Assembly: GCF_030814655.1 (NCBI RefSeq)
Contig: NZ_JAUSVK010000001.1
Location: 2,561,501 to 2,625,500 of the forward strand
Length of the DNA: 64,000 nt
Direction: 5' to 3'
From: Labrys monachus
Lineage (GTDB): Bacteria; Pseudomonadota; Alphaproteobacteria; Rhizobiales; Labraceae
Shown here: piece after piece, positions 1 through 9,341 of the stretch
Position numbering within the stretch: position 1 is the stretch's first letter
How the letters are laid out: every line of letters begins with the position of its first letter
Notes under the pieces: model-generated
Told to the model about the DNA's origin: nothing
The model's database searches: none
Seen by the model: the letters and a program-made list of their open reading frames with translations, nothing else
Program-made: the position numbers and the translations under genes

Positions 1-195
1 GGTGATCTCGAACTCGCGATAGCTCTTGCCGCTCTCCTTCTTCCAGCGCTCGGCTCCGTGGAAGGCGCCCTCGTTGAAGGACTTGTCGAATTTGCCGCCC
101 AGATCGTAGATAATGGCCGGCCCGGGCTTGCCGGCGGCAAGGGCTGCCGCGCACACGCCCATCGACAGGGCCAGACCGAGAAGGGTCGATTTCAT
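1..195 (-). CDS. BMP-family ABC transporter solute-binding protein (N-terminal part only)
   Basis: The first 65 codons of a gene that runs off the left edge. The start ATG at 195 is followed by a lysine and a hydrophobic stretch ending in AAALA, a typical Sec signal peptide. The mature protein then opens with AIIYDLGGKFDKSFNEGAFHG. This pattern (I-Y-D-x-GG-K-F-D-x-S-F-N) is characteristic of the Bmp/PnrA family, periplasmic binding proteins of ABC importers, often for nucleosides. The substrate cannot be judged from this fragment. It is divergent from mgsA with a 208-bp gap. Confidence 0.82.
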   Translation of the reverse strand, partial: MKSTLLGLALSMGVCAAALAAGKPGPAIIYDLGGKFDKSFNEGAFHGAERWKKESGKSYREFEIT

Positions 196-403
196 CACGC
201 TCTCCCGCGCTTGTTCCGGACTCTTGGATGCGGGGGCGCTGCCGAAGGAAGCCGGAACCGGCGAACGAGCGGCAGCGCTCCTCGTCGCGAGCATGGCATG
301 GCGGTCGAGCTATTGAGAAGAGGCGTTGTGCGTTTCATATCGCTTTTCATATCAAACGCCGTCGAAGCCGGCGCTCTCTCGCGGACCGGCAGGGGAAACA
401 GCC

Positions 404-787
404 ATGAAACTCGTCCGTCGCAGCCTGGCGCTCGTCGCCCATGACCTCAAGAAGGACGAGATGGTCTCGTTCGCGCAGGCCCACCGGGCGATTCTCGTCC
501 GATACGACCTGGTGGCGACGGGAACGACGGGCGGGCGGGTGCTGGCGGCCTGCCCGGAACTGTCGCTCACCACCGTCAAGAGCGGGCCGCTCGGCGGCGA
601 CCAGCAGATCGGCGCCCTCATCGCCGAGGGACAGGTGCAGGGCCTGTTCTTCTTTGTCGATCCCCTGTCCCCGATGCCGCATGATGTCGACGTCAAGGCG
701 CTCACCCGCCTGGCGCTCGTTTACGACATCCCTATGGCGCTCAACGCCGCGACAGCCCATATGATCGTAGGGCAGATGCTCGATTGA
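404..787 (+). CDS. mgsA: Methylglyoxal synthase
   Basis: A 127-residue protein that converts dihydroxyacetone phosphate to methylglyoxal plus phosphate, a cytosolic glycolytic bypass used when phosphate is limiting. Visible family motifs: ALVAHDxxK near residue 12, ATGTTGGR (phosphate loop), [11 protein letters not shown] with the catalytic aspartate, [19 protein letters not shown] containing the His-Asp pair, and a C-terminal NAATAHM (usually NxATAD). Length is normal for MgsA. The ATG at 404 was chosen because the family begins directly with this hydrophobic strand. It lies about 200 bp upstream of dnaK with the heat-shock promoter in between, so it is probably a separate unit. Confidence 0.93.
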   Translation: MKLVRRSLALVAHDLKKDEMVSFAQAHRAILVRYDLVATGTTGGRVLAACPELSLTTVKSGPLGGDQQIGALIAEGQVQGLFFFVDPLSPMPHDVDVKALTRLALVYDIPMALNAATAHMIVGQMLD

Positions 788-830
788 GTGTCCGCCCACA
801 AATTCCTGTCTGTACAGGGCGGCCAAGTGC

Positions 831-859
831 CTTGCGGCCCCTGAATGCCCCCCTTATAT
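831..859 (+). promoter_or_regulatory. RpoH (sigma-32) type heat-shock promoter of dnaKJ
   Basis: CTTG at 831-834 and CTTATAT at 853-859 are separated by 18 bp. This fits the alphaproteobacterial RpoH consensus (CTTG, 17-18 bp, CYTATNT). It sits about 125 bp upstream of dnaK, in the expected position. The match is read directly; the function is inferred from the consensus and the downstream gene. Confidence 0.75.
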
Positions 860-984
860 ACCCGCCGAACCCGCGAGTTTTGTGGGGTTTCCGATAGGGA
901 CCGGCCGGGTTCCTGAGGGCTCTCCCGGCCTAGGCGCTGCTGCTTCGGGGCGCGTCGGTCTGCTGAAAAGGAAGGATGAGATCT

Positions 985-2877
<1,893 letters not shown>

Positions 2878-2894
2878 GTCGCGTAGCCGGGTGT

Positions 2895-2949
2895 GAAGGC
2901 CCTCGCCAGGATCGGATCTCCTCTTCGATCTGAGACGGCGGGGGCTTTC
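2895..2949 (+). terminator. Hairpin between dnaK and dnaJ (attenuator or partial terminator)
   Basis: A 13-nt arm at 2895-2907 (GAAGGCCCTCGCC) pairs with 2937-2949 (GGCGGGGGCTTTC) with two G-U pairs. The loop holds an inner GATCG/CGATC stem. TTTCTCGTATTCT follows. The U-tract is weak, so it may lower read-through from dnaK to dnaJ or stabilise the upstream mRNA instead of ending transcription. Confidence 0.5.
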
Positions 2950-3088
2950 TCGTATTCTGTGAGGCATCGTCGTCACCGGGACCTGACCCGGCGGCGGCGA
3001 TCCGGGTTTGCGTGTCGAAGACGATCGCAGGCTGTCTGGGACCGCTGCAGGCGGCGGATGGTCCTGCTTGGATGCTCTGAGCGGTTCA

Positions 3089-4234
3089 ATGGCCAAGCGT
3101 GACTATTACGAAATACTGGAAGTTACCCGCGAGGTAACCGAGGTCGAGCTGAAGGCTGCTTTCCGCAAGCAGGCGATGAAGCATCACCCCGACCGCAATC
3201 CCGGCAACACGGACGCCGAGGCCAAGTTCAAGGAAGTGAACGAGGCCTATGAGGCGCTCAAGGACCCGCAGAAGCGCGCGGCCTATGACCGCTTCGGCCA
3301 TGCGGCCTTCGAGCAGGGCGGCATGGGCGGTGCCGGGGCCGGCTTCGCCGGCGGAGGCTTCGGGTCCTTCTCCGACATCTTCAACGACATCTTCGAGGAT
3401 CTTGCCGGCCGCGGCCGTGGCCGCGGGGGTGGTGGTTCCGGCGGCCGGGAGCGCGGAGCGGATCTGCGCTACAACATGGAGATCGAGCTGGAGGATGCCT
3501 TCAACGGCAAGACCGCCACGATCAAGATCCCGACATCCGTGACCTGCGAGGCCTGCTCGGGGACCGGCGCCAAGGCCGGCTCCAAGCCGAAGGCCTGCCC
3601 GACCTGCGCCGGCCATGGCCGCGTGCGCTCGACGCAGGGCTTCTTTTCCATCGAGCGGACCTGCCCGACCTGCCAGGGCCGCGGCGAGGTGATCGAGAAT
3701 CCCTGTCCCTCCTGCGGCGGCGCCGGCCGGACGACGCGCGAGCGCACCCTTTCGGTCAACATTCCCGCCGGCGTCGAGGACGGCACTCGCATCCGCCTCG
3801 CCAATGAAGGCGAGGCCGGCACCCGCGGCGGCCCGGCCGGCGACCTCTACATCTTCCTGTCGATCCGGCCGCACGAATTCTTCCAGCGCGACGGCGCGGA
3901 TCTGCATTGCCGCGTGCCGATCTCGATGGTGACGGCGGCGATCGGCGGCGAATTCCAGGTGCCGACCATCGACGGCGACAAGGCCAAGGTCGCGGTGCCC
4001 GAGGGCACGCAGACCGGGCGGCAGGTGCGCCTGCGCGGCAAGGGCATGCCGGTGCTGCGCTCGCGCGACCATGGCGACATGTATGTCCAGCTCTTCGTCG
4101 AGACGCCGAAGAACCTCACGCGCCGCCAGCGTGAATTGCTGGCCGAATTCGACGAGGAATCCTCGAAGGAAACCCAGCCCGAGAGCGCCGGCTTCTTCGC
4201 CAAGGTGCGTGATTTCTTCGACGGCTTGAGCTGA
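3089..4234 (+). CDS. dnaJ: Chaperone protein DnaJ (Hsp40)
   Basis: A 381-residue co-chaperone that delivers substrates to DnaK and stimulates its ATPase. Domain order: J domain (residues 1-70, HPD at 33-35), Gly/Phe-rich linker (about 75-130, many GGxGxGF runs), a zinc-binding domain from about residue 153 with four CxxCxGxG repeats ([32 protein letters not shown]), then the C-terminal substrate-binding domains. The ATG at 3089 gives the canonical [10 protein letters not shown] start; the frame is open further upstream but that part is not conserved sequence. It follows dnaK in the usual order. Confidence 0.97.
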   Translation: MAKRDYYEILEVTREVTEVELKAAFRKQAMKHHPDRNPGNTDAEAKFKEVNEAYEALKDPQKRAAYDRFGHAAFEQGGMGGAGAGFAGGGFGSFSDIFNDIFEDLAGRGRGRGGGGSGGRERGADLRYNMEIELEDAFNGKTATIKIPTSVTCEACSGTGAKAGSKPKACPTCAGHGRVRSTQGFFSIERTCPTCQGRGEVIENPCPSCGGAGRTTRERTLSVNIPAGVEDGTRIRLANEGEAGTRGGPAGDLYIFLSIRPHEFFQRDGADLHCRVPISMVTAAIGGEFQVPTIDGDKAKVAVPEGTQTGRQVRLRGKGMPVLRSRDHGDMYVQLFVETPKNLTRRQRELLAEFDEESSKETQPESAGFFAKVRDFFDGLS

Positions 4235-4249
4235 GCGCGGGTCCGGAGC

Positions 4250-4310
4250 GCGGACATCCTGTCCGCACCGGCGCGCTATTGGCAAGAAAGAGAAGCGGAC
4301 AGATGTCCGC
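4250..4310. repeat. Two short perfect palindromes (GCGGACA...TGTCCGC)
   Basis: GCGGACA-TCC-TGTCCGC at 4250-4266 and GCGGACA-GA-TGTCCGC at 4295-4310 are two perfect 7-bp-arm palindromes flanking the dnaJ-epimerase junction. A variant, GCGGACG-GGA-CGTCCGC, occurs at 17014-17030 between dapD and dapE. They look like small REP-type intergenic hairpins. The first may also act as the dnaJ 3' end. Confidence 0.6.
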
Positions 4311-4329
4311 TCCCGGTGGTGGGTGCCTC

Positions 4330-5199
4330 ATGCGTCTTCTGGTCTTCGGCCTCGGCTACAGCGCGTCCCACTTCATCCGGCTCCATGGCGGGAGATTCGC
4401 GTCCGTCGCCGGCACGTTCCGCTCGCCGGAGCCGGTCGCCGGCATCGCCTCGCTCGCCGGTGTCGAGAGGCTCCCCTTCGATGGCCGCACGCCGACCGGC
4501 GCGATCGAGGGCGCGATCCGCACCGCCACCCATGTGCTGACGTCGATCGCCCCCGACGAGGCGCAGGATCCGGTCCTGCAGCTGTTCGGCGAGGCGTTGC
4601 GCCGGTCGCCCGCGCTCAGATGGGTCGGCTATCTCTCGACGGTGGGGGTCTATGGCGATGCGGGCGGCGCCTGGATCGACGAGACGGCCCCGGTCCGGCC
4701 GACCCTGGCGCGCAATGCCGTCCGGGCCGAGGTGGAAAGCCGCTGGCTCGATCTCGGCCGCGAAGGCGGCGTGGACGTGCAGGTTTTCCGCCTGTCGGGG
4801 ATCTACGGTCCCGGCCGCAACGCGGTCGTCAATCTCAAGCGCGGCACGGCGCGGCGCGTCGTCAAGCCGGGGCAGGTGTTCAACCGCGTCCATGTCGCCG
4901 ACATCGCCGGCGCGGTGATGGCCGGCATCGGCCGCCCGAAGGCCGGCCCCTTCTTCAACGTCACCGACAACGAGCCGGCGCCCCCGCAGGACGTCGTCAC
5001 CTATGCCGCGGCGCTGATGGGTATCGAGCCGCCGCCCGAAATCCCCTATGACGATGCACGGATGTCGCCGATGGCCCGCTCCTTCTACGGCGAGAACAAG
5101 CGCGTCTCGAACCGCCTGATGCGGGAAACCCTCGGCCACGTGCCACTCTATCCGACCTATCGCGACGGTATCAGGGCCTGTCTCGATGCGGACGGGTAG
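4330..5199 (+). CDS. NAD(P)-dependent epimerase/dehydratase-like SDR (YeeZ-type)
   Basis: A 289-residue Rossmann-fold protein. It begins MRLLVFGLGYSAS, with an early GxGxxA-type nucleotide-binding turn (FGLGYSA) after the first strand. It contains YLSTVGVYGD and the segment RLSGIYGPGRNAV, which is typical of extended SDRs of the YeeZ type. The reaction is unknown. The start at 4330 is chosen because the strand-turn-helix begins there; the 17 codons before it overlap the palindromic repeats. Closest by sense to 'SDR family oxidoreductase' proteins common in rhizobia. It is probably an independent unit downstream of dnaJ. Confidence 0.8.
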   Translation: MRLLVFGLGYSASHFIRLHGGRFASVAGTFRSPEPVAGIASLAGVERLPFDGRTPTGAIEGAIRTATHVLTSIAPDEAQDPVLQLFGEALRRSPALRWVGYLSTVGVYGDAGGAWIDETAPVRPTLARNAVRAEVESRWLDLGREGGVDVQVFRLSGIYGPGRNAVVNLKRGTARRVVKPGQVFNRVHVADIAGAVMAGIGRPKAGPFFNVTDNEPAPPQDVVTYAAALMGIEPPPEIPYDDARMSPMARSFYGENKRVSNRLMRETLGHVPLYPTYRDGIRACLDADG

Positions 5200-5223
5200 G
5201 GCTGGAGCGACGAGGGGGCGTGA

Positions 5224-5643
5224 TCAATGCCGATCTTTGAAGACGACCACCCGGCTCAGGATGAAGCTCGCGACGGGATAGGTGACGGCAATGCCTGCTG
5301 CGGCATATCGGTAGCCGATATGGAGGAGGTCGGTGAGAACATGGGTGCCGAGCGCTGCGGCTAGCGACAGGATCACCGAAATGACCAGGAAACGGGGCAG
5401 ATAGAAGCTGTGCTCGCCGGTCTTGGTAAAAGTGAAGCTGTGGTGGCCGAGATAGGAAACCAGGACGGAGACGACGGAAGCCACGAGGGAAGCGGCCGAA
5501 GGGCGGATGACGAACGAGGATGCGGGGGGCAGCCATATCGCAATGAGAAAGTAGATCGCGGTGGCGACGATGCCGACGACCCCGAAGCGCATGAGTTGGC
5601 GGAGCGACGCGGTCTTGGCGAAGGATCCCGATCGGAGCGTCAT
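5224..5643 (-). CDS. GtrA-family membrane protein (polyprenyl-linked sugar flippase-like)
   Basis: A 139-residue protein with four predicted membrane helices (around residues 12-32, 40-60, 75-95, 100-122) and the GtrA motifs LMRFGVVGIVAT near the N-terminus and HHSFTF after the second helix. GtrA proteins are thought to flip undecaprenyl-phosphate-linked sugars across the inner membrane. The ATG at 5643 overlaps the TGA of the upstream methyltransferase gene by four bases (ATGA), so the two are translationally coupled. It is the last gene of a three-gene operon with a DPM/GtrB-type glycosyltransferase, the usual partner. Confidence 0.85.
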   Translation of the reverse strand: MTLRSGSFAKTASLRQLMRFGVVGIVATAIYFLIAIWLPPASSFVIRPSAASLVASVVSVLVSYLGHHSFTFTKTGEHSFYLPRFLVISVILSLAAALGTHVLTDLLHIGYRYAAAGIAVTYPVASFILSRVVVFKDRH

Positions 5644-6371
5644 TGCCTTTTCCAGACCATGACGATCGTCTTGCCGAAGAGTTGGCCCAGGCCTCTGTCC
5701 AGTATCCGGGAGATCGGCACCAGGCAGCGGTCCCAAAACAGCACTTGCTTGGCCGACGGCGTCGAGGTCCTCAAAAAGAGACGGTTTGCGAGGGCGGCCA
5801 CGAAGCCCATGCAGTCGAGATAGAAAATCTGCTCGACCACGAGCCCGTCCGGCGTGAGGCGGCCGGCATCGGATTTGCGATAGCGCCTGAAATGCCCGAC
5901 GGCCCGATCGAAGTTGCTGAATATGACGTTGAAGGCGGGAGAGAGAACCACAATCCGGCCGCCCGGTTCGAGGTAAGCCATCGCCTTGCGGATTTCTCCT
6001 TCATCGTCCTCGATATGTTCGAGAACGTCGATATAGAAGATGGTATCGACCTTGGCGCCTGCATCGAGATCGCTCAGGACGCCGCATGCCGCTTTGCAAA
6101 ACGGTGGTAGTGTCCCTGCCGATATCAGCGAACGAAGATGTTCCGCATGTTTCGGATCGGGATCGAGGCATAGCCAGGCGGAGTGGCTTCCGCCACATAG
6201 GTATTTGGTCGAGCCGCCGATGCCCGCTCCGACCTCGATGACCTTGTCGCCCGCCAGCGGCCTCAATTTACTCGACCAGTAACTCTTCCAGTTATCCGCC
6301 TGTGCGAAAGCGTCGAGTTCGTCGCCCTGATAAGCGAACTGCGTCAGATCGGGGCTCTGCGTCGCGGTCAT
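5640..6371 (-). CDS. Class I SAM-dependent methyltransferase
   Basis: A 243-residue methyltransferase with SAM motif I VIEVGAGIGGST at about residues 44-55, the acidic LCLDPD at the end of strand 2, and FYIDVLEHIEDD as motif IV. It resembles the small methyltransferases that sit between GtrB-like glycosyltransferases and GtrA proteins. The substrate is unknown; a lipid-linked sugar or its headgroup is an inference from position. It overlaps both neighbours by ATGA, so the three proteins are made as one coupled unit. Confidence 0.85.
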   Translation of the reverse strand: MTATQSPDLTQFAYQGDELDAFAQADNWKSYWSSKLRPLAGDKVIEVGAGIGGSTKYLCGGSHSAWLCLDPDPKHAEHLRSLISAGTLPPFCKAACGVLSDLDAGAKVDTIFYIDVLEHIEDDEGEIRKAMAYLEPGGRIVVLSPAFNVIFSNFDRAVGHFRRYRKSDAGRLTPDGLVVEQIFYLDCMGFVAALANRLFLRTSTPSAKQVLFWDRCLVPISRILDRGLGQLFGKTIVMVWKRQ

Positions 6372-7405
6372 GGCGTGTCACTCGTCGCGTGAGGAAGGCG
6401 ATGATCGTCCTTCTCGCCGACGACGAAGATCGTCGCATCGACGGCTGGTATGAAGGCCTTGAGAATACGGGTGTTGAGCAGTTGAAACACGGAGATTGCT
6501 CCGAGGACGAGAGCTTGCAGAAAAATCACGGCCAGCGACGCCATCACATAGGAAGCCCAGCCGGGAACGGCCAGATCCGTGCCGAGCCGGACGGCGACGA
6601 CCACAAGGCCGGCTGCGAGCGTAATCCCGCAGATGATGCAGGCAAAGACGATCATGCGCACGAGCGCCACCTCGGCATAGACGGAGATGGCGCTGATGCC
6701 GTGGAGCGCCAGGCTGACGAAATTCATATGCGACCGACCGGCAAGACGTCTGCCGCGATCCAATTGCAGCCGGACATACGGAATGCGGGAACGGGAGATC
6801 GCTGCAGCGAGGTTGTTCCAGATCGCCGAGTTGTGGGTCAGGGCTACGACTGCGCGCCGGGGCAGCAGGCTGAAATTGCCAAAATTGATTGTCTGGCCGG
6901 TCAGCAGCTTGAAGGCGAGCTTGTAGGCGGCATAGAAAGCCCTGAACATCAGGCTTTCCTGACGAAGGCCCCGCTGGGCGACGACGATGGAATCGGGCTG
7001 CTTGCGCCATGCCGAAATGAGCTTCGGGACGTCGTTGGGCAGGTCCTCCCCATCGGAGTCCATCACGACGACCGCCTCCATGTCGGGAACCTGCAGGGCG
7101 GCGACGAGACCGACCGCGATGGCCCTTTGGTGGCCCAGATTGCAGGCCAGACGGAGAATCTTAAGGCCCCTGATCGTGTTCGAGATGGAGTCCGCGAGAT
7201 TCCGCTGCGCCCGTTGTGATGACCCGTCGTCGACAGCGATGATCTCGACGCCGTAGGGCTCCAGCCCTCCGATCGCCCCGAGCTGGACCAGCACCTGCTC
7301 AAAAGCCGACCAGTCGTTGAAAACGGGCGTTACAATAACGATACTTCCTCGCTTGAGCGCTTGGGGTTCCGAATCGAGTTCCAACTTACGTTCCTCCCGA
7401 GACAC
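6368..7405 (-). CDS. Glycosyltransferase family 2 (DPM1/GtrB-like)
   Basis: A 345-residue membrane-anchored glycosyltransferase. The GT-A domain (about residues 18-240) starts IVIVTPVFNDW and contains IIAVDDGSS and the metal-binding DSDGEDLP. The C-terminal third has two long hydrophobic helices (about 250-275 and 285-310) as in bactoprenol glucosyl transferases. It probably moves an activated sugar onto undecaprenyl phosphate, for flipping by the GtrA protein encoded downstream. It is the first intact gene of the coupled operon; a gene fragment (7522-7779) on the same strand lies upstream and may be a lost first member. Confidence 0.85.
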   Translation of the reverse strand: MSREERKLELDSEPQALKRGSIVIVTPVFNDWSAFEQVLVQLGAIGGLEPYGVEIIAVDDGSSQRAQRNLADSISNTIRGLKILRLACNLGHQRAIAVGLVAALQVPDMEAVVVMDSDGEDLPNDVPKLISAWRKQPDSIVVAQRGLRQESLMFRAFYAAYKLAFKLLTGQTINFGNFSLLPRRAVVALTHNSAIWNNLAAAISRSRIPYVRLQLDRGRRLAGRSHMNFVSLALHGISAISVYAEVALVRMIVFACIICGITLAAGLVVVAVRLGTDLAVPGWASYVMASLAVIFLQALVLGAISVFQLLNTRILKAFIPAVDATIFVVGEKDDHRLPHATSDTP

Positions 7406-7422
7406 TGCGCCGTTCTTTGCCT

Positions 7423-7528
7423 AGAGCGTTCTTCAGAAGCTTTTGCAAACTCCTCGATCAGTAAAGTTTGTAAAAACAATAAGTTAGAAAGAAATTTCGG
7501 TTCGATGGAAGCGCAATTTGCCTAGTGC
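7423..7528 (+). repeat. Copy 1 of a structured dispersed intergenic repeat
   Basis: A 66-nt core (7423-7488) aligns without gaps to the reverse complement of 27391-27456; counting by eye gives 45 identical positions. Shared blocks are AGAGC, TTCAGAA/TCCAGAA, TCGAT-AG, AAAACAAT and GTTAGA. Similarity continues with small gaps to about 7528, where GCGCAATTTGCCT matches GCGCGATTTTCCT of the other copy. The AGAGC end points toward the start of the glycosyltransferase gene, 17 bp away. It resembles the palindromic AGAGCATTTTCC elements scattered through rhizobial genomes. Confidence 0.6.
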
Positions 7529-7779
7529 CTGACGCCTCCCGTCCGTCGCCAGATGCCGTAGGCATCGTTGAACCATGTCAACTCGAAGCCCATGCCGGCG
7601 AGGTCCTCAGCCTGAATCATGTCTTGAAACCAGCTTTTCGCATCGGCCGCGATTGAGTCCTGCGTTCTTTTGGCCCACCCGGTGCTGTCGAGTTCAGCAT
7701 ATAGCGATCTCGTCACCACCCCCTTGGCGCGGAGAATGATGGCTGGACTCTCCGAAGAGTAGACTGCGTCGCCGAGGGT
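7522..7779 (-). pseudogene. C-terminal remnant of a truncated gene
   Basis: An open frame of 85 codons ending with TAG at 7522-7524. It reads TLGDAVYSSESPAIILRAKG, then a Trp/Asp-rich tail ending NDAYGIWRR. The frame is blocked by an in-frame TAG at 7780-7782, exactly where base composition switches from GC-rich to AT-rich. It therefore looks like the 3' end of a longer gene cut by insertion or deletion. A GTG at 7719 could in principle restart a 65-residue peptide. I do not recognise the family. It lies upstream of, and on the same strand as, the glycosyltransferase operon. Confidence 0.5.
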
Positions 7780-8352
7780 CTATATGTATAAATAGATTAT
7801 ATTCCATCTCTTTTGATGTATATATTGCTTTACCGTGTGTAATTTTCACGTATATATTTAATGTATTCATTTACAAAGACCTCGTGACATTCGTTCGGAA
7901 GAAGGGAGAATTCTCTAAAATAGGAAATAAAGTCACTTTCCGTCGAGGCCGATTCGTCAGGATCCATAGCCGAATCTAGCACGTCTTAAATAATTAAATC
8001 AAATATGATCCAGCGAGGAGTTTTTATAGAAAATAACGATCTGTGCCATAGTCAGTATATAATGCTTTATGCGAGAGGTAATTATAGAAATATTTTGAAT
8101 AGAGAAAATTTATTGCAACGAAAGATAGTTTTTTTAGTTTATATAATTTTACACTACAAATAATAGATAAGTAGAAGTCGTTCCCTGGCAGTAACATGTA
8201 TCTTCCGCACAGGAGCGTGATCATGAGAGGCATATCGTGTTGTCGCCGAGCCGTCGGGATTTTCCATAATCCCATGTCGCTTCACGGCGCGAATGTCTCT
8301 CGGTGCTCCAGTGCATGAAGAGACGGCCCGCGAACGACATTGGCGCGTCTTA
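7780..8352. other. AT-rich gene-free stretch, probably foreign
   Basis: About 570 bp in which runs such as TATATGTATAAATAGATTATAT and ATTTAATGTATTC contrast sharply with the GC-rich surroundings. No open frame has the codon use of the neighbours; the longest (about 83 codons on the minus strand) is Tyr/Lys/Leu-rich and ordinary for AT-rich noise. It is bounded on the left by the truncated gene and on the right by the insertion sequence. No tRNA, CRISPR or recognisable RNA was seen. Confidence 0.6.
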
Positions 8353-9191
8353 GGTCGTCGACTCATAAATCCTTGAGCCAGATGCGGACGGAGACGAGCT
8401 TGAGAGCGGCGAGATAGTTGTCATCGAGCTTGTCGTATCGTGTAGCGATGCGCCGATAGTGCTTGATCTTGTTGAAGAAGCGTTCGACCAGATTTCTCTG
8501 GCGATATAGGTATTTGCTGAAGCAGATCGGGTCTTTGCGATTGGCCTTGGGCGGAATGTTGGCCCAGGCTCCCTGTTCGTTGACGCTCTGGCGCAGAGCA
8601 TTGGCATCATAGCCCTTGTCGGCCAGAAGCATTGCTCCCTTCGGCAGATCACCGATCAGCTCTTGCGCCCGGGCGATGTCGCTTTCCTGGCCGGCGCCGA
8701 GGAGGAGGCGGATGGGGCGGCCTTTTTTGTCGACGAGGGCGTGGATCTTGGTGGTGAGGCCACCTCGGGAACGACCCACACATCGATCTCGATCCCCCTT
8801 TTTGCCGCCGCACCGTGCTGGTGGACGCGAACGATGGAGCTATCGATCATCTGGACCTGGCCGTCATGGGCCGCGACGATGGCGTCCATCAGTCGGTCCC
8901 AGATGCCGGCTTTGCGCCAACGCTGGAAGCGATTGTAGATCGTGGTCACCGGACCGTAGCGTTCGGGCAGATCCGACCAGCGCGCTCCCGAGCGCAGAAT
9001 CCAGAAGATGCCGTTCAACACACGCCGATCGTCAACACGAGCAACACCCCGCACTTTATTGGGAAGGTGAGGCTTGATCGCCTCCCATTCCTTGTCCGTC
9101 AGATCGAAGCGACCCATGCTCAAACTCCAAAAGGAGCTTGAATCACACTGAAATCAGATTGAAAACCCTCAAATTTTATGAGTTTTCAACC
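8353..9191 (-). mobile_element. IS5-family insertion sequence (IS427 group)
   Basis: An 839-bp element. The terminal inverted repeats are GGTCGTCGACTCATAAA at 8353-8369 and, reading inward from the right, GGTTGAAAACTCATAAA at 9191-9175; 13 of 17 positions match. Each end is flanked by TA (8351-8352 and 9192-9193), the usual two-base target duplication of this group. It encodes one transposase read through a -1 frameshift. Both ends, both frames and the DDE residues look intact, so it may be active. Confidence 0.85.
8363..9117 (-). CDS. IS5-family transposase, expressed by -1 frameshift
   Basis: Two overlapping frames make one DDE transposase of about 251 residues. The first frame (ATG 9117, ending at 8656) gives MGRFDLTDKEWEAIKPHLP, the DUF4096-type N-terminus, through MIDSSIVRVHQH with the first catalytic Asp. 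The second frame (within 8363-8779) gives GRSRGGLTTKIHAL, LADKGYDA (second Asp) and LVERFFNKIKHYRR with the catalytic Glu. They are joined at AAAAAGGGGG (8803-8794, minus strand). Slipping back one base there turns AKRGIE into AKKGDRDRCVGRSRGG, the continuous family sequence. Programmed frameshifting at A/G runs is known for this group, so this is probably not a decayed gene. Confidence 0.85.
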
Positions 9192-9341
9192 TAGCCGGCC
9201 CGCCGTGAGCATGAGGTCAACCTGACCAGGCCACATGCCGACCCGGAAGGCTTGCCCGCATTAGAAGAAAGGCCCCGCGATGTTCTTCGTTTTGCTCTCC
9301 TGACGGGTACCCCTGCGGTCGTTGGGGCCCATGCGCCACGC

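Noticed and set aside
976-984. Upstream in-frame ATG for dnaK
   Set aside because: The ribosome-binding site AAGGAAGGA overlaps it and fits the ATG at 985, which also gives the family N-terminus.
8024-8275. Open frame of 83 codons in the AT-rich stretch
   Set aside because: Composition of the encoded peptide (Tyr/Lys/Leu/Phe-rich) is what AT-rich noise gives; no ribosome-binding site or motif was seen.
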